Source of the DNA: Sipunculus nudus
Taxonomy: Eukaryota; Annelida; Sipuncula; Golfingiida; Sipunculidae
NCBI GenBank assembly: GCA_026874595.1
Contig: CM049318.1
Span: 43,008,456-43,072,455, forward strand
Reading direction: 5' to 3'
DNA length: 64,000 nt
Shown here: positions 62,938 to 64,000 of the stretch, one piece after another
Position numbering within the stretch: the first letter of the stretch is position 1
Layout of the letters: each line of letters begins with the position of its first letter
Notes under the pieces: generated by a model
The model's input: only the letters and a program-made list of their open reading frames with translations
Told to the model about the DNA's origin: nothing
Database searches by the model: none
Program-made: the position numbers and the translations under genes

Positions 62938-63011
62938 CCTGCAAGAGCATTCTTAAATTTTAGAGACAGTGTATCCTCTATGATTCTATTGTTGATTTCC
63001 AGAAGAATCAT
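62938..63011 (-). CDS. ARPC2: ARPC2 coding exon 1 (start codon, residues 1-24 plus 2 nt)
   Basis: On the minus strand the ATG at 63011-63009 opens the reading [20 protein letters not shown] (residues 1-20), the very conserved ARPC2 N-terminus that forms the first beta strand and helix of its first alpha/beta domain. The exon ends with two bases of a Gly codon at 62938 and is followed by a strong donor, GTAAGTCAG. The start is chosen because family members begin exactly here. The next in-order coding exon is 27.3 kb away, at 35636. There is no sign of damage. Confidence 0.95.
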
Positions 63012-64000
63012 CGTGAAATTCTGTTGGAGGTGTTACCGGTACAACCAGGAACTGTCATGAACTCAGCCGGATGTGGCTCTCACAACTTCCCGTTTCCTGT
63101 ATAGAACGAACCATGATGGAACAAACTATTTTTGCCTGAAATTGCTATAGTGTCAGTGCGATGTAAGCGACAACAAGTGTCAAATCACATGACTTCTAAT
63201 ACTTAAAGAACTATTTTGATGGAAAAAGCATTATGATTGGATAAGGCTTACATGGCTTCAATTTTTTTCAGACAGATATGGGACCAAAATCCTGTTTGTG
63301 CGTCAAGTCCTATAGATGAGAGAGAAATTTGGGCAGTGTGTAAAACCCGGACCCCACGGATCCCGGACCCCGGACCCCAAAAACCAATTTCCACACTGTC
63401 GATTATATATACAGATAAAAACACCCCTGATGCTGATATAAGAACAAAGTAAAGTCCCTCAGTGTTAAAGCTTTGTAAATAACCATTTCAATGAACATTT
63501 TAAGTATACAAAATATTTTGCTGAAGATGGACCCAAACTGCTTGACTTTGATGACTATTCCATTTTTAAAGGACCCTGGAAACCCCGCTCATATTTTCAT
63601 TTATGACTCCATGAGAAAGAATAAGCACTCGTGTCAAACATTAAATATGATTATTTGATATTTCAAGTGAAAATATTCTAGTGCAGGCACACTGAAGTGC
63701 GCCAGCGGTCAATGCATGCGGACCTGAGACTGATATATCGATATCAGAGTTCTTCCACATAACACAGGTTTTGTGTTCCATTCATGAACAACAATGCAAT
63801 TTACTGTTGGTAACAATAAATTTACCCAAAGAAATTTTTAATGACTTGCATTACAAGAAACGACAGGTAAAAACATAATGATTTTATAAATGTTCTTATT
63901 ATACTTTTTATTTCGCTAAACATGAAACAAATAGCAAATATAAGAACATGAAGAAAAAATAAGACAAAATGAAAATAATATAGATACAAAAACACAATAA
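63012..64000 (-). promoter_or_regulatory. ARPC2 5' UTR and upstream flank (boundaries unknown)
   Basis: This stretch lies upstream of the ARPC2 start codon on the minus strand and has no coding exon or recognisable transposon. The first 100 bases (63012-63110) are more GC-balanced and contain CCGG and a CCGGTAC site; a transcription start is likely near here, but no clear TATA box or initiator can be assigned. Around 63345-63380 there is a short GGACCC-rich patch. A separate 5' non-coding exon cannot be excluded. The promoter role is inferred from position only. Confidence 0.45.

Overview
The window is nuclear DNA of an animal. It is AT-rich, intron-rich, and packed with transposons, MITEs and tandem repeats. 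The mix of Gmr1-like gypsy, CR1/L2-like LINE, hAT-like MITEs, repeats with TGACCTTGACC cores and GACGGACGGACAGACAG-type tracts looks like a marine lophotrochozoan, perhaps a mollusc. That placement is an inference and cannot be settled from this sequence alone.

One host gene explains the whole window: ARPC2 (p34-Arc, the scaffold subunit of the Arp2/3 actin-nucleating complex), on the minus strand. Six coding exons were found by eye: 62938-63011 (start codon), 35602-35636, 29724-29782, 27782-27881, 15342-15528 and 1564-1657. All are joined by GT-AG introns with matching phases and sum to exactly 183 codons, about the first 60% of the protein. The remaining exons lie beyond position 1. The introns are about 27.3, 5.8, 1.8, 12.3 and 13.7 kb. 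Everything else in the window is intron content or 5' flank.

Intron 6 (1-1563, partial) and intron 5 (1658-15341) hold tandem dispersed repeats. They also hold a nearly full-length CR1/L2-type LINE (5783-9504, minus strand, one stop codon, 8-bp target duplication) and an element with about 200-bp inverted repeats (14121-15243). Intron 4 (15529-27781) opens with a 49-bp minisatellite made of copies of ARPC2's own 3' splice site plus 18 exon bases. A truncated hAT-like element follows, then a 6.9-kb LTR retrotransposon (16870-23744, plus strand). That element has gypsy-type RT but integrase upstream of RT (Gmr1-like order) and a SCAN-like gag domain. Introns 3 and 2 carry a tRNA-derived SINE, duplicated repeat blocks and a MITE.

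Intron 1 (35637-62937) is dominated by a 2.1-kb non-autonomous hAT-like family with TIR CAGACATGGGGT. Four copies have perfect 8-bp target duplications; one of them carries a nested long-TIR element with a 9-bp duplication. Intron 1 also holds arrays of TGACCTTGACCTTTGACC units (direct-repeat nuclear-receptor half-sites), arrays with a GGTGGCGCCACC palindrome that end in a hairpin, a deleted gypsy pol fragment with its 3' LTR (56132-58062), and another tRNA-like SINE. The last kilobase is 5' UTR and promoter-side flank of ARPC2.
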